64,000 bases of DNA, taken from Azospirillum sp. TSH100 (GTDB lineage: Bacteria; Pseudomonadota; Alphaproteobacteria; Azospirillales; Azospirillaceae). The position numbers and the translations under genes are program-made. Shown here one piece after another: positions 9,982 to 19,294 of this stretch (position 1 is the first letter of the stretch; each line of letters opens with the position of its first letter). A model generated the notes under the pieces. The model had not been told where the DNA came from, made no database searches, and saw nothing but the letters and a program-made list of their open reading frames with translations. The stretch lies in the NCBI RefSeq assembly GCF_004923295.1, contig NZ_CP039635.1, forward strand, positions 640,501-704,500. The letters run 5' to 3'.

Positions 9982-10881
9982 TCAGATCGGCGCCGGGGCG
10001 TTTTCGGACAAGCTATCGACCAGCCGGCGGGCATGGGCGGAAAGATCGGCAAAATTGCGGGCGCACAGCACCAGCAGGCGGGGCGCCCACGGGTCGCTCA
10101 GCGGCATGACGCGCAGATCCCCGCTGTCGAGCGCCCGCAGCGCCGCGGTTTCCGGCACGATGCCGACGCCGACGCCGCGTTCGACCAGCCGGCACAGCGC
10201 CACCGGCCCGCGCACCCGCACGCGGTAGGACAGGCTGCGCCCGGCGCGGGTGGCGTGGCTGTTCAGATACTCCTGCAGGGCGCTGCCGGCACTGAGGCCG
10301 ACGAAGGGTTCGTCCAGCAGATCGGCGAAGGATATTCGGTCGCGGTCCGCCAGCCGGTGCGACTGCGGCAGGACGGCGACCAGCCGGTCGCTGCGGAAGG
10401 GGCGGGTTTCCAGCCCGCCGAGATCGACCATGTCGGCGACGACGCCCAGGTCGGCCAGCCCGGCGGCCACCGCCTCGACGATGGCGTGGCTCGGCCGCTC
10501 CTCCAGGTCGATGTCGATGCTGGGATTGTCGGCCAGGAAGCCGGCGAGCGCGTCGGGCAGGAATTCGTTGATCGCCGCGGTGTTGGAGAGCAGCCGGACA
10601 TGGCCCTTCAGCCCCTTGGCGTATTCCGCCAGTTCGCCACGCATGCGCTCAAGCTGGTGAAGGACGAGGCGGGCGTGATGGACCACGGCGCGGCCGGCCG
10701 GAGTGGGGCGGACGCCGCGGCGGAAGCGTTCCAGCAGCGGGATGCCCAGCGCCTCCTCCATCCCTCGGACCCGCGCGCTGGCCGACGCGAGCGCCATGGC
10801 GCTGCGCTCCGCCCCGGCGGTGATGCTGCCGGTCTCGACAATGTGCAGGAACAGCCGCAGGTCGGTCAGGTCGAAGCGCAT
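9982..10881 (-). CDS. LysR-family transcriptional regulator
   Basis: The 299-aa protein has an N-terminal winged helix-turn-helix (residues ~5-62: LRLFLHIVETGSITAGAERS, then LLERFRRGVRPTPAGRAVV) and a periplasmic-binding-like effector domain (~90-290). ATG at 10879-10881 gives the usual LysR N-terminus (MRFDLTDLRLFLH); an earlier in-frame ATG at 10902 adds seven residues and cannot be excluded. LysR genes normally face a divergent target, but here the upstream side carries only a short AT-richer segment with a repeated 11-mer and then an IS6-family remnant. The original partner may have been displaced. The effector is unknown. Confidence 0.9.
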   Translation of the reverse strand: MRFDLTDLRLFLHIVETGSITAGAERSAMALASASARVRGMEEALGIPLLERFRRGVRPTPAGRAVVHHARLVLHQLERMRGELAEYAKGLKGHVRLLSNTAAINEFLPDALAGFLADNPSIDIDLEERPSHAIVEAVAAGLADLGVVADMVDLGGLETRPFRSDRLVAVLPQSHRLADRDRISFADLLDEPFVGLSAGSALQEYLNSHATRAGRSLSYRVRVRGPVALCRLVERGVGVGIVPETAALRALDSGDLRVMPLSDPWAPRLLVLCARNFADLSAHARRLVDSLSENAPAPI

Positions 10882-10894
10882 GGCGGGTCTGGAT

Positions 10895-10949
10895 GGAACC
10901 ATAAAGTGTTACGAGAGCACCCATATAATGCACTCGCGGGAACCATAAA
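10895..10949. repeat. Direct repeat GGAACCATAAA upstream of the LysR gene
   Basis: GGAACCATAAA occurs at 10895-10905 and again at 10939-10949, 44 bp apart, in the short AT-richer region before the LysR gene. The spacing is about four helical turns, and CATATAATG lies between the copies. This could be a regulator-binding site or promoter region; that is inference. Confidence 0.5.
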
Positions 10950-11062
10950 ATGGTCCGCCACAACCGTGTTTGAAAATGGCTGACCAAGCGACGTTGTTGC
11001 AGCGAGGCGGGATCGCGGATGGAGGGGCGGCATCGTAGGGGAGACGCCGTTGACCATTTTCC

Positions 11063-11077
11063 GGCACTGTCACGGGA
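11063..11077. repeat. Terminal inverted repeat of the IS6-family remnant (left)
   Basis: GGCACTGTCACGGGA; pairs with 11407-11421 with one C/T difference. The similarity extends to two further bases (AA). Confidence 0.8.
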
Positions 11078-11117
11078 ACTGAGCCGGGGTGCAGAACACC
11101 CCCAGTTCGACATTTGC

Positions 11118-11367
11118 TTACGCAGATGCTGTCGCGAATTGCCAAGCGGCCAGGGCCTGCGCCCGGAAGGTGCGCAGGGTGCGGGCGATGGCCGGCCCAA
11201 ACTTCAGGACCCAGCGGCGGACGGTCTCGTAGGACACCTCCACGCCGCGTTCGGCCAGTAGCTCCTCGACATCCCGGTAGCTCAGCGTGAACCGGAGATA
11301 GAAGCCAGATTGCATGCTGGATGATCGTGGGCGGGAACTGATGGTGGGCAAACGAGAGCGGCGACAT
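11118..11367 (-). pseudogene. IS6-family transposase fragment (frameshifted and internally deleted)
   Basis: The reading starts in one frame (…FPPTIIQHAIWL) and resumes one base out of phase at YLRFTLSYRDVEELLAERG and VSYETVRRWVLKFGPAIAR. This is the conserved N-terminal helix-turn-helix block of IS6-family transposases. One extra base near 11305-11308 restores continuity, so it is a frameshift. After …AIARTLR the DDE catalytic core is missing, and the frame passes into about 17 residues that may be the original C-terminus. Confidence 0.8.
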
Positions 11368-11406
11368 CCGAGGAGGATAACGTCACGGCCGGCGAGCCGC
11401 GACCAT

Positions 11407-11421
11407 TCCCGTGACAATGCC
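11407..11421. repeat. Terminal inverted repeat of the IS6-family remnant (right)
   Basis: Complement of GGCATTGTCACGGGA, matching the left end at 14 of 15 positions. It adjoins the N-terminal side of the transposase fragment. Confidence 0.8.
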
Positions 11422-11483
11422 CCTTCCTCTCTTGTTCAGGTTTGATGGAAACCGAGAAGACTGACCAGCCTGTCCGACGCAGA

Positions 11484-12824
11484 TCAGTGTGCCGCGGACA
11501 AAGCTTCTCGACCGACAGGCTCCCTACGGATACGGATCAGCCCCACGGCCAGCGCTGCAATCAGCAGCGGGATGGCTATGGCAACGTAGTAACCGGCGAT
11601 CCCCCCGGTTTGGAGGAACCAGCCGCCTGCTGCCGAACCGATGATCGAGCCCACGCGCCCCATGCCGATCGCCCAGCCTGTGCCAGTGGCTCGCAAACTG
11701 GTCGGGTAAATGTTGGCGATCAGGTAATTGAGCGCGATCTGCTGGCCACCGACACCGAATCCGGTCGTCCCCACCAGCACGAACACCAATGTCCAATTGT
11801 CGCCGGCAGCGAAGGCCAGAGCCAAGCAGGTGGCAACGCCGCAGGCGAACATGGCGAGGAGGATGCCCCGAACATCAAGCCGCGCCAGGGTGATCGACAG
11901 CGGGATAGCGCAGGCGATGAAGACGCCGTTGACCGTCACCGTACCAAGAGCAGCCCGTTCGGTCGCCAGACCGGTGGAGATCAGCACGGTCGGCAGCCAC
12001 AGCAGCAACATGTACCAAGCGATCCAATTGAAGAAATACGTCGCCCAGATGGCCAGCGTCCGCAGCCGCCATTCCGGCGCCAGCAGGGCTGACACACGCG
12101 ATTTTTCCAGGCGCGCCGGAACGAGAAAGCTGATGCCGGGCGCAGGCCGTTCACCGGTCGTCCTCTCCAGCAGCCGCTGGATTTGGTCACGGTTCCGCTC
12201 CTGATCCTGGGCCACCAGGAAGTGCGGCGATTCCGGGAGAAGAAGTCCGGCCACCGCCAGAAGACACAGGGGGGCCACTCCGCCAGCGAAGAAGATGCCT
12301 TCCCAACCAATCGCCGGCAGCCAGGAGGAGGCCAACAGCCCACCCAGCATCGCCCCGGCCGGGAGGCCCAGCAGAATACCGGTCATCACGGTTCCGCGCC
12401 GGCGAACCGGGCTGTATTCGGCAACCAGCGCCAGCAGAACCGGCGTCATTCCGCCCATGCCGAGGCCGGCGAGGAAGCGCAGCACGACGACGTGCTCTGG
12501 AGCGGTGGCAAAGCCAGTGGCCAGTGAGCTGATGCCGAATAGAAACAGCGCGGAGAGAATGGCAGGCTTGCGGCCGAGACGATCACCGATCGGACCCAGC
12601 GTCATCGCTCCCACCATCATTCCGATGGTGCCGGCCATCAGAATGCCGGCCAACCCGCCTTTGGGGGCAAGCCCGAAGGTTTTGGCAATCGACGGGCCGG
12701 TATAGGCAATCGCCTGTGTATCGAACCCGTCCAACAGCGCGCAGAGAAAGCAGAGAAGATAAAGGCGCCATTGGAAGAAGCCGATCGGCGCCGCGTCGAT
12801 GTAATCCTGTAGGCTCTTTTGCAA
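11484..12824 (-). CDS. MFS transporter, aromatic acid:H+ symporter (AAHS) family
   Basis: The 446-aa protein has about 12 predicted membrane helices. LCALLDGFDTQAIAYTGP in helix 1 carries the DGFDT signature of AAHS carriers (BenK/PcaK/MucK group), and GDRLGRKPA in the loop between helices 2 and 3 is the MFS signature. The start is a TTG at 12822-12824 with GAGGA nine bases upstream; an in-frame stop lies just before it, so a longer protein is not possible. It is the last gene of the cat-ben unit, 89 nt after a second AAHS gene. Likely substrate is benzoate, muconate or a related aromatic acid; which one cannot be assigned from sequence. Confidence 0.88.
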   Translation of the reverse strand: MQKSLQDYIDAAPIGFFQWRLYLLCFLCALLDGFDTQAIAYTGPSIAKTFGLAPKGGLAGILMAGTIGMMVGAMTLGPIGDRLGRKPAILSALFLFGISSLATGFATAPEHVVVLRFLAGLGMGGMTPVLLALVAEYSPVRRRGTVMTGILLGLPAGAMLGGLLASSWLPAIGWEGIFFAGGVAPLCLLAVAGLLLPESPHFLVAQDQERNRDQIQRLLERTTGERPAPGISFLVPARLEKSRVSALLAPEWRLRTLAIWATYFFNWIAWYMLLLWLPTVLISTGLATERAALGTVTVNGVFIACAIPLSITLARLDVRGILLAMFACGVATCLALAFAAGDNWTLVFVLVGTTGFGVGGQQIALNYLIANIYPTSLRATGTGWAIGMGRVGSIIGSAAGGWFLQTGGIAGYYVAIAIPLLIAALAVGLIRIRREPVGREALSAAH

Positions 12825-12913
12825 CGATCTCGTTCCTCAACAAGAGAGGGACGACGTCCCGCACCGCTAAGGCCGGGACGTCGCTGTTGTGGTTGGCGGG
12901 AGCAGCAGCCCGG

Positions 12914-14296
12914 TCAGTCGATGCTGCTCGCGGCCGGCAGCGGGCCGGCGAAGGACGAGGAGGCAGCCGTCTGATGAGCTGGCTGCGGAGCCAACCTACC
13001 TTTGACCACCATGAACAGCCCAGCCAGGATGACCGGGATACCGACGATGGCGAAGGCGGTCGGCAGGCCAAGGCCGCTGGACAGAACGGTGCCGCCGACC
13101 ATCGAACCAAGAACTGATCCGCTGCGCCCGACGGCGTTGGCCCAGGCCACGCCGGTTGCCCGGTTCGCCGTCGGGTAGAAGCCCGCCGCCAGCGCGTTCA
13201 CGCCAACCTGCGCACCGGCCAGGCAGAAGCCGGCGCCGAACACGGCGCTGGCAAGCAGGGCAGGGGAGGTGGTGGCGCTGCCGATCAGCGCGATGAACAG
13301 GGCGGCGGTCGCGTACGCGATGCCCAGAACCTTGTGAGGGTCGACACGATCCATCGCTGCGCCGATCACCAAAGCGCCGACGGTGCCGCCGAACTGCAGC
13401 ATCATGGTCATCAGCGAAGCATCCTTCAGGGTCATGCCTGCGCTGCTGATCACCGTCGGCAGCCAGCTCGACAGCAGGTAGAAGACGAGCAGACTCATAA
13501 AGAAGGTCAGCCACAGCAGCAGCGTGCCGGCGACCAGCCCTGGCTGGAACAGCTGCCCCACCGGCGAGCCTGCCGGCCTGTGCACGCCGATGAACCGCGC
13601 GCCGGTCAGCTCCGCCTCCGGAGCGATCCGCTTCAGGATAACCGCCACGCGCTCTGCCGGGGCATTCCGCAGAACGAGAAAGCGCACCGATTCAGGCAGG
13701 GCCAGCAGCAGGACCGGCACCAGCAGCAACGGCACGATGCCGCCGAGCAGCAGAACCGACGCCCAGCCGTAGCCGGCCACCAGCTGTGCCGCCGCCAGCC
13801 CGCCCAGCGCCGAGCCGAGCGTGAAGCCGCAGAACATCAACGTGGTCAGGAAAGACCGCCGCTTGTCCGGGCAAAACTCCGAAGTCAAAGTGATGGCGTT
13901 GGGCATCGCGCCGCCCAACCCCATGCCTGTGAGGAAGCGCAGGATGGTGAGTTCGGTGATGTTCGTCGCCCAGGCGGACGCCAAGCTGGTCAACCCGAAG
14001 AACAGGACGGTGAGGATCAGCGCGCGCTTGCGCCCGATCTTGTCGGCCAGAGGCCCAAAGATGAACGCCCCGATCATCAGCCCGAACAAGCCGGCACCGA
14101 ACAGTGGCGCCAGTTGGGCCGGCGCCAGCTGCCATTCGGCGCGCAGCGCCGGAGCGATGAAGCCGATCGCCGCCGTGTCGAAGCCGTCGATGGCGACGAT
14201 CAGGAAACAAAGGCCGATCAACGTGACCTGGAATACGGAAAGCTTGTGGGCATTGATGAAGTCCTGGACGTCGATGACGCGTGGTGTCGATGACAC
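12914..14296 (-). CDS. MFS transporter, aromatic acid:H+ symporter (AAHS) family
   Basis: The 460-aa protein has 12 predicted helices with the AAHS motif IVAIDGFDTAAIGFIAPAL in helix 1 and ADKIGRKRA in the cytoplasmic loop. The GTG at 14294-14296 is preferred because GGGAGGAA lies 5 nt upstream and the product then begins SSTPRVIDVQDF, similar to BenK/PcaK N-termini. A longer frame from 14359 has no such site. It lies between benD and a second AAHS gene on the same strand. The probable role is benzoate or related aromatic-acid uptake feeding the adjacent dioxygenase. Confidence 0.88.
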   Translation of the reverse strand: MSSTPRVIDVQDFINAHKLSVFQVTLIGLCFLIVAIDGFDTAAIGFIAPALRAEWQLAPAQLAPLFGAGLFGLMIGAFIFGPLADKIGRKRALILTVLFFGLTSLASAWATNITELTILRFLTGMGLGGAMPNAITLTSEFCPDKRRSFLTTLMFCGFTLGSALGGLAAAQLVAGYGWASVLLLGGIVPLLLVPVLLLALPESVRFLVLRNAPAERVAVILKRIAPEAELTGARFIGVHRPAGSPVGQLFQPGLVAGTLLLWLTFFMSLLVFYLLSSWLPTVISSAGMTLKDASLMTMMLQFGGTVGALVIGAAMDRVDPHKVLGIAYATAALFIALIGSATTSPALLASAVFGAGFCLAGAQVGVNALAAGFYPTANRATGVAWANAVGRSGSVLGSMVGGTVLSSGLGLPTAFAIVGIPVILAGLFMVVKGRLAPQPAHQTAASSSFAGPLPAASSID

Positions 14297-14506
14297 GGGC
14301 GTTCCTCCCTGTTGACGTGATGGACGGGAAAAGGCTGCGGCGTTGCGCAGTGGACCCATCCGCGTGCTCCCGCGGAGCAGGGCAACGCTTTAGGGTTGAT
14401 GGGCCGGGATGCCGACGGTTCGGCCGACGCCCACTTGGCAGTGGGCGCCCCTCACGTCATTTGGCGATGGGTTTGTCTTCCGCTCTCGGCAGTCAGCCGA
14501 GGGTGT

Positions 14507-15292
14507 TCAGCCGATGCTGCCACCGGCAACGAAGCAGGTTTGGCCGGTGATGTACGATGCGTCGTTTGACGCGTAGAAGCAGATCGCAGCGGCGATTTCC
14601 TCTTGGGTGCCCATCCGTCCCATCATCGTGTCGCGCATGACCTGGTCGTAGGTTTCCCGTTGCCAGATCCTCTCCTGTTCACTCATCGGCTTTGGATTGC
14701 GCGGGATGGCACGCTCTCCATTGTCGACGGCGCCCGGGGAGACCGCGTTGACACGGATGCCCTTGTCCGCCAGTTCCATCGCCATACAGGTGGTCATGGC
14801 ATGCACGCCACCTTTCGCGGCGGAGTAGGGGACACGGTAAATTCCGCGGGTGGCGTTGCTGCCGACATTGACGATGCTGCCGCGGCCTTGTGCAATCATC
14901 ACCGGGATCACCGCCCGGCAAGACCATAAGGTTGGCCAGAGTGAACGGCCGATCTCCTTCACCATCTCCTCCTCCTGGTATTCCCAGAAAGGTTTCATCC
15001 AGATGGTGCCGCCGACATTGTGGACGGAGATGTCGATGCGCCCAAAACTCTCGACCGCGGCATCGATCATCGCTTGAGCGCCGGCATAGGTCTCCAGATC
15101 GGCGGTGAGTGCCAGTGCCGACGCCCCCTGGCTCGCCAGCTCCTCCGCCACCTGATGCACCAAGTCGGAGCGATCGACCAGCAGCAGCCGGGCCCCTTCC
15201 CCTGCCGCCCGTGCGGCAACCGCTCGTCCGATGCCCTGGGCGGCACCGGTGACAATCATCACCTGATTGTCGAAACGTCCACGCATGGTCAT
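14507..15292 (-). CDS. benD: 1,6-dihydroxycyclohexa-2,4-diene-1-carboxylate dehydrogenase (benzoate diol dehydrogenase)
   Basis: Oxidises and decarboxylates the benzoate cis-diol to catechol with NAD+. The 261-aa short-chain dehydrogenase has TGAAQGIG (residues 15-22) for cofactor binding, HNVGG at 91-95, and the catalytic Ser145, Tyr156 and Lys160 (YSAAK). IDISVHNVGGTIWMKPFWEY is typical of BenD/XylL. ATG at 15290-15292 overlaps the benC stop by 4 nt, so the two are translationally coupled. A 210-nt gap with small hairpins (14428-14447 and 14483-14499) follows before the permease genes. Confidence 0.93.
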   Translation of the reverse strand: MTMRGRFDNQVMIVTGAAQGIGRAVAARAAGEGARLLLVDRSDLVHQVAEELASQGASALALTADLETYAGAQAMIDAAVESFGRIDISVHNVGGTIWMKPFWEYQEEEMVKEIGRSLWPTLWSCRAVIPVMIAQGRGSIVNVGSNATRGIYRVPYSAAKGGVHAMTTCMAMELADKGIRVNAVSPGAVDNGERAIPRNPKPMSEQERIWQRETYDQVMRDTMMGRMGTQEEIAAAICFYASNDASYITGQTCFVAGGSIG

Positions 15293-16314
15293 TGGCCATT
15301 CCCTTCGCTGGCGGCGAATTTCTCATAATGGAAGCTGGCCGGTGTCAGCCCGCACTCGCGGAAATGAGTGCGCACGGCCTCAACCATCGGCGGCGGACCA
15401 CAGAGGTAAACGTCGACATTCCCGCCGTTCAGATGCTCCGGCCGAAGATGGTGGGTGACGTATCCCTTCAACGGATGGCTGCTGCCCTGGTCGGCCACGC
15501 AGGTGGTGAAGCTAAAGCCTGGGATTCGCTCTGCAAATCTCTGCAGCGCCTCGACCTCGACGAGATCGTGGTCCAGGGTGACACCGTAGATGAGGTGAAC
15601 CGGGTGCGGATTGCCGCCTTCCACCGCAGCGATGCGGTCCAGCATCGACAGGAAGGGCGCCAACCCTGTCCCACCCGCCAACATCAGCACCGGCCGCCGG
15701 ACCTCGCGCAAATAGAAGCTGCCGAGCGGTCCGGTCAGGGTCAGACGGTCGCCCGGCTTGGCCCTGCCTGTCAGGTAGCCGCTCATCAGCCCGCCCGGCA
15801 CGTTGCGGATCAGGAAGGTCGCAAGCTCCGCCCCCGGCGGCGAACTGAAGGAGTAGGAGCGCGTCTGTCCCGTGCCAGGCACCTCGATGTTGACGTATTG
15901 TCCGGGCAGGAAGGCCAGGCGCGCGGCATTGTCCAAGGCCAGGGACAGTCCGATGCTGCTGTCCGACAGGCGGGTGACGGACACCACCTCCGCACAGACG
16001 TCCATCGCCTTGGTCTTGCACACCTCCGACGATGCGGCGATGCGCAGGACGATGTCGGATGCCGGACGCATCTGACAGGTCAGACAGTAGCCCTCCTCCG
16101 CCTCCGCGTCTGTCAGGGCATCCTCGATGTAAGAGCCGCCGTCATAGCGCCCGGCCTCGCAAAAGCTCTTGCAGGTGCCGCAGGCGCCGTCGCGGCAGTC
16201 GAGCGGGATGTTGATGCCTTGCCGATAAGCGGCATCCGCGACCGTTTCACCGAGGTTGGCATCGATGAAGCGGGTCAGCCCGTCCTCAAAGGTCAGCGCG
16301 ATGTGAAAGCTCAT
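15289..16314 (-). CDS. benC: Benzoate 1,2-dioxygenase, electron-transfer component
   Basis: The reductase passes electrons from NADH through FAD and a 2Fe-2S centre to the BenAB oxygenase. The 341-aa protein has an N-terminal plant-type ferredoxin domain with Cys40, Cys45, Cys48 and Cys80, an FAD-binding motif RSYSFSS near residue 150, and an NAD-binding region with LAGGTGLAPFLSML and YLCGPPPMV. This order (ferredoxin-FAD-NAD) is that of BenC/XylZ. It lies 84 nt after benB and is coupled to benD. Confidence 0.93.
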   Translation of the reverse strand: MSFHIALTFEDGLTRFIDANLGETVADAAYRQGINIPLDCRDGACGTCKSFCEAGRYDGGSYIEDALTDAEAEEGYCLTCQMRPASDIVLRIAASSEVCKTKAMDVCAEVVSVTRLSDSSIGLSLALDNAARLAFLPGQYVNIEVPGTGQTRSYSFSSPPGAELATFLIRNVPGGLMSGYLTGRAKPGDRLTLTGPLGSFYLREVRRPVLMLAGGTGLAPFLSMLDRIAAVEGGNPHPVHLIYGVTLDHDLVEVEALQRFAERIPGFSFTTCVADQGSSHPLKGYVTHHLRPEHLNGGNVDVYLCGPPPMVEAVRTHFRECGLTPASFHYEKFAASEGNGQ

Positions 16315-16398
16315 GAGTCGTCTCCCTGGCTTTGAGACGCACAGAAGGGCGTCGGGCCAGTTGTCGCCCGTCCGGGATGATCGATCCCGCCCGGCCGA

Positions 16399-16890
16399 TC
16401 AGATGTGGTAGATGTCGATGACGTGGTGGATGTAGTCGTTTTTCAGAACCACCGTCTTCTCTTTGATCAGTGGTGTCTCACCCGAAACATCCAGTGTGTA
16501 GAAGGACGTGCCGAAATAGGTGTCGGTCGCCTTGTAACGGAAGCTCAGCGTGAACCAGTTGAAGCGCAGCTTGCAGACACCGTCACGCTGCTCGATGACT
16601 TCGAGGTTGCTGATATTGTGCGAGGTGCGCGGTTCCGGCAGACTGGTGGCGCTCGACCGTTCCGTCTTGATGCGGAACACGCGATCCTCAAGGCCGCCGC
16701 GGTTGCCGTAATAGATCAGGGAGATCTCGCGCTGCGGGTCGGTGGTCAGGGCGCCATCGTCATCCCAGGCCGGCATCCAGAACACGGCGTCCGGTGCATA
16801 AAGCTGCACCCAGTCGTCCCATTGTTTTTCATCGAGCAGACGGGCCTCGCGGTGGAGGAAGGCCTGCAGAGCTTCATGGGTGATGGTCAT
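16399..16890 (-). CDS. benB: Benzoate 1,2-dioxygenase, small (beta) subunit
   Basis: Structural beta subunit of the Rieske ring-hydroxylating oxygenase. The 163-aa protein has a SnoaL/NTF2-like fold, and REARLLDEKQWDDWVQLYAPD and HNISNLEV are typical of BenB/XylY. ATG at 16888-16890 follows GGGGGA; a TTG 15 nt further upstream would overlap benA and has a weaker site. Eleven nt separate it from benA. It has no catalytic residues of its own and assembles as alpha3beta3 in known members. Confidence 0.92.
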   Translation of the reverse strand: MTITHEALQAFLHREARLLDEKQWDDWVQLYAPDAVFWMPAWDDDGALTTDPQREISLIYYGNRGGLEDRVFRIKTERSSATSLPEPRTSHNISNLEVIEQRDGVCKLRFNWFTLSFRYKATDTYFGTSFYTLDVSGETPLIKEKTVVLKNDYIHHVIDIYHI

Positions 16891-16901
16891 GCGTTCCCCC
16901 G

Positions 16902-18266
16902 TCAAGCCAGCGTCTTCAGGCCGGACGATGCCTCTTCCACCGCCACGGCGCGGCGCATGGTGTCGAGCCAGTGCTGGTGCTGGACGACGAACAGCCCCTC
17001 GTCCTCGGTGCGGACACCGCTCATCAGTGGCTTCAGGTCAATGGCCTTGGCCGCCTCGTCGGCGCCGGTCACCCAATGGACCGCCCCACGCGACAGGTCG
17101 TTCCAGGGGGCGGCACTGCCGAGATAGCCGGTCTGGCAGGAGCGGAACTCCTCCAGGTCGTCCGGAGTGGCCATGCCGCTGGCGTTGAAGAAATCCTCAT
17201 ACTGGCGGATGCGGCGGGCGCGGGCTTCGGCACTCTCGTTCTTCGGCGCGATGCAATAGATCGTGACCTCAGTCTTGTCGACGGACAGCGGCCGGTAGGT
17301 ACGGATCTGCGAGCTGAACTGGTCCATCAGGTAGACGTTGGGGTAGAGGCACAGGTTGCGCGAATTGCCGATCATCCAGTCGGTCCGCGCGGCCCCGTAC
17401 TGTGCCGCCAGCTCGTCCCGGCGCTCATAGAGCGGGCGGTCTTCGGGATTGGCCCAGCGGCTCCACAGCAGCAGATGACCATTCTCGAAGGAATAGAAGC
17501 CGCCGCCCTGCTTGGCCCAGCTTCCGGCGTCCATCGCCCGCACGCTGTCGCCGGCGGCGGCCGTCTTGCGGTGGTTGGTGGTTGCCGCATAGTTCCAGTG
17601 CACGGCGCTGACGTGATAGCCGTCGGCTCCATTCTCGGTCTGGAGTTTCCAGTTGCCATCATAAATGTAGGACGAGGAGCCGCGCAGCACCTCCAGCCCA
17701 TCCGGCGACTGGTCGACGATCATGTCGATGATCTTGGCGGCCTCACCCAGATGCTCGGTGAGCGGTGCCACATCGGCGTTCAGGCTGCCGAACAGGAAGC
17801 CGCGGTAGGATGCGAACCGGGCAACCTTTGTCAGGTTGTGCGATCCCTCCCGATTGAAGGCGTCAGGGTAGCCGGCGGACTCCGGGTCCTTGACCTTCAG
17901 CAGCTTACCGGAGTTGTTGAAAGTCCATCCGTGGAACGGACAGGTGTAAGTTGCCTTGTTGCCGCGCTTGTGCCGGCACAGCATCGCGCCACGGTGGCTG
18001 CAGGCGTTGATGAAGGCGTTGAGCTCGTTGTCCTTGTTGCGGGCGATGATGATCGGCTGCCGGCCGATGAAGGTGGTGAAGTAGTCGTTCTTGCCGGGGA
18101 TCTGGCTTTCGTGGGCGAGGTAGATCCAGTTCCCCTCAAAGATGTGCGTCATCTCCAGTTCGAACAGCTCAGGGTCGGTGAAAATGTCGCGCCTGCACCG
18201 ATAAATGCCCTGCTCTTTGTCCTCAACGACAGCGCCGTCCAGCCGCGCCATGAGATTGGCAGTCAT
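16902..18266 (-). CDS. benA: Benzoate 1,2-dioxygenase, large (alpha) subunit
   Basis: Catalytic subunit that dihydroxylates benzoate at C1 and C2. The 454-aa protein has Rieske 2Fe-2S ligands Cys89, His91, Cys109 and His112 (CSHRG…CPFHGW), and the mononuclear iron site includes His218 and His223 in [15 protein letters not shown], with Asp215 likely relaying electrons. ATG at 18264-18266 is chosen because GGAGG lies 7 nt upstream; a GTG at 18281 would precede that site. First of the ben genes, 55 nt after catA on the same transcript. Confidence 0.94.
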   Translation of the reverse strand: MTANLMARLDGAVVEDKEQGIYRCRRDIFTDPELFELEMTHIFEGNWIYLAHESQIPGKNDYFTTFIGRQPIIIARNKDNELNAFINACSHRGAMLCRHKRGNKATYTCPFHGWTFNNSGKLLKVKDPESAGYPDAFNREGSHNLTKVARFASYRGFLFGSLNADVAPLTEHLGEAAKIIDMIVDQSPDGLEVLRGSSSYIYDGNWKLQTENGADGYHVSAVHWNYAATTNHRKTAAAGDSVRAMDAGSWAKQGGGFYSFENGHLLLWSRWANPEDRPLYERRDELAAQYGAARTDWMIGNSRNLCLYPNVYLMDQFSSQIRTYRPLSVDKTEVTIYCIAPKNESAEARARRIRQYEDFFNASGMATPDDLEEFRSCQTGYLGSAAPWNDLSRGAVHWVTGADEAAKAIDLKPLMSGVRTEDEGLFVVQHQHWLDTMRRAVAVEEASSGLKTLA

Positions 18267-18321
18267 GATCTGGTCCTCCACAAGATGGCGGGAATGGGGC
18301 CGGGCATGGCCCCCCGGAAGA

Positions 18322-19236
18322 TCAGGCGGCCGTGGCGCGCGGACGCTCAGGAAGCGTGTTCAACACGCCATCCAGTGCGGACGGGAGAACGAAGTCGAAG
18401 GTGATGGTGGCGAAGGGCCGGTTCACGCCCATGTCGTGGAGGGCGGTCGGGTCCGTGTGGTGCTCGACCTCGGGGATCAGGCCGTCGCGGGTGGCGAAGG
18501 CGAAGTCGTCATGGACGTAGGGATCGTCCTTGATGTTGATCTGCGTCGTCAGCGTCCGATAGCCCGGTGCAGACACGAAGAAGTGAATGTGCGCCGGACG
18601 ATGACCGTGGCGGCCCAGCAGGGTCAGGAGTTTTTGGGTCGGCCCGTTGGGCGGGCAGCTGTAGCCCGACGGCATGATGCTGCGGAAGCGGTAGCGCCCC
18701 TCGGCATCGGTGACGATGGTGCGGCGCAGGTTGAAGTCGCTCTGCGACTGGTCGAAGTAGGAGTAGTTGCCACGGCTGTTGGCGTGCCAGACCTCGACCT
18801 GCGCACCGGCAACCGGGTTGCCACGGGTGTCGAGGACCCGGCCATCCATGAACAGGATTTCGCCGTCCTCAGTGTCGTCGTCGAGCCGGGCTTCGCCCTG
18901 GCAGACGGGAGCACCGGCCACATAGAGCGGACCCTCGATGGTGCGCGGGGTGCCGCCGTCCATTCCGGCAGCGCGCTCCTTCTCATCCTGGCGCAGGTCG
19001 AGGAAATGCTCGACGCCAAGACCCGGCACCAGCAGTCCGACTTCATTGGACTTCCCGAGCTCGGTGACATAGCTGCAGGCCGACCAGAATTCCTCGGGCG
19101 TGACGTCCATCTCGTCGATCAGCACGAAGAGATCGAGCAGCATGCGGTCGACGACCGCTTTCACCCGCTCGTTAGCCGGAGCAATTTGGGTGCCGGAGAT
19201 GCGCTTCGCGAACTCTTGGATCTGGTTCTTGTTCAT
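18322..19236 (-). CDS. catA: Catechol 1,2-dioxygenase
   Basis: Intradiol ring cleavage of catechol to cis,cis-muconate using non-haem Fe(III). At 304 aa it is a typical length. The iron ligands by alignment are Tyr158 (GNYSYFD), Tyr192 (PSGYSCPP), His216 and His218 (RPAHIHFF). The N-terminal ~100 residues form the helical linker domain of dimeric CatA enzymes. It lies between catC and benA, so catechol made by BenABCD is consumed by a product of the same transcript. Confidence 0.95.
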   Translation of the reverse strand: MNKNQIQEFAKRISGTQIAPANERVKAVVDRMLLDLFVLIDEMDVTPEEFWSACSYVTELGKSNEVGLLVPGLGVEHFLDLRQDEKERAAGMDGGTPRTIEGPLYVAGAPVCQGEARLDDDTEDGEILFMDGRVLDTRGNPVAGAQVEVWHANSRGNYSYFDQSQSDFNLRRTIVTDAEGRYRFRSIMPSGYSCPPNGPTQKLLTLLGRHGHRPAHIHFFVSAPGYRTLTTQINIKDDPYVHDDFAFATRDGLIPEVEHHTDPTALHDMGVNRPFATITFDFVLPSALDGVLNTLPERPRATAA

Positions 19237-19294
19237 CGTTTTCTCCCTAAACTTCGGTTATGGGTGCCTCAGCGGCGGGTGGGCGGCGACCGGC

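Larger units (their letters stand above)
11063..11421 (-). mobile_element. IS6-family insertion sequence remnant (internally deleted, both ends present)
   Basis: A 359-bp element is bounded by inverted repeats GGCACTGTCACGGGA (11063-11077) and the complement of GGCATTGTCACGGGA (11407-11421), 14 of 15 matching. GGCACTGT is the typical tip of IS6/IS26-type elements. Inside, on the minus strand, lies the start of an IS6-type transposase and what may be its extreme C-terminus, so most of the ~0.7-0.8 kb element has been deleted. Flanking 8-mers (CATTTTCC and CCTTCCTC) do not form a target duplication. It cannot encode a working transposase, but its ends might still be recognised in trans. Confidence 0.8.

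Noticed and set aside
9591..10052. N-terminal extension of glutamate dehydrogenase up to 10052
   Set aside because: The added residues are low-complexity and overlap the LysR gene; the family N-terminus and ribosome-binding site fit the ATG at 9590.
13334..14293. Plus-strand frame of 319 codons inside the AAHS permease gene
   Set aside because: Gln/Arg-rich shadow of a membrane-protein gene; no domain.
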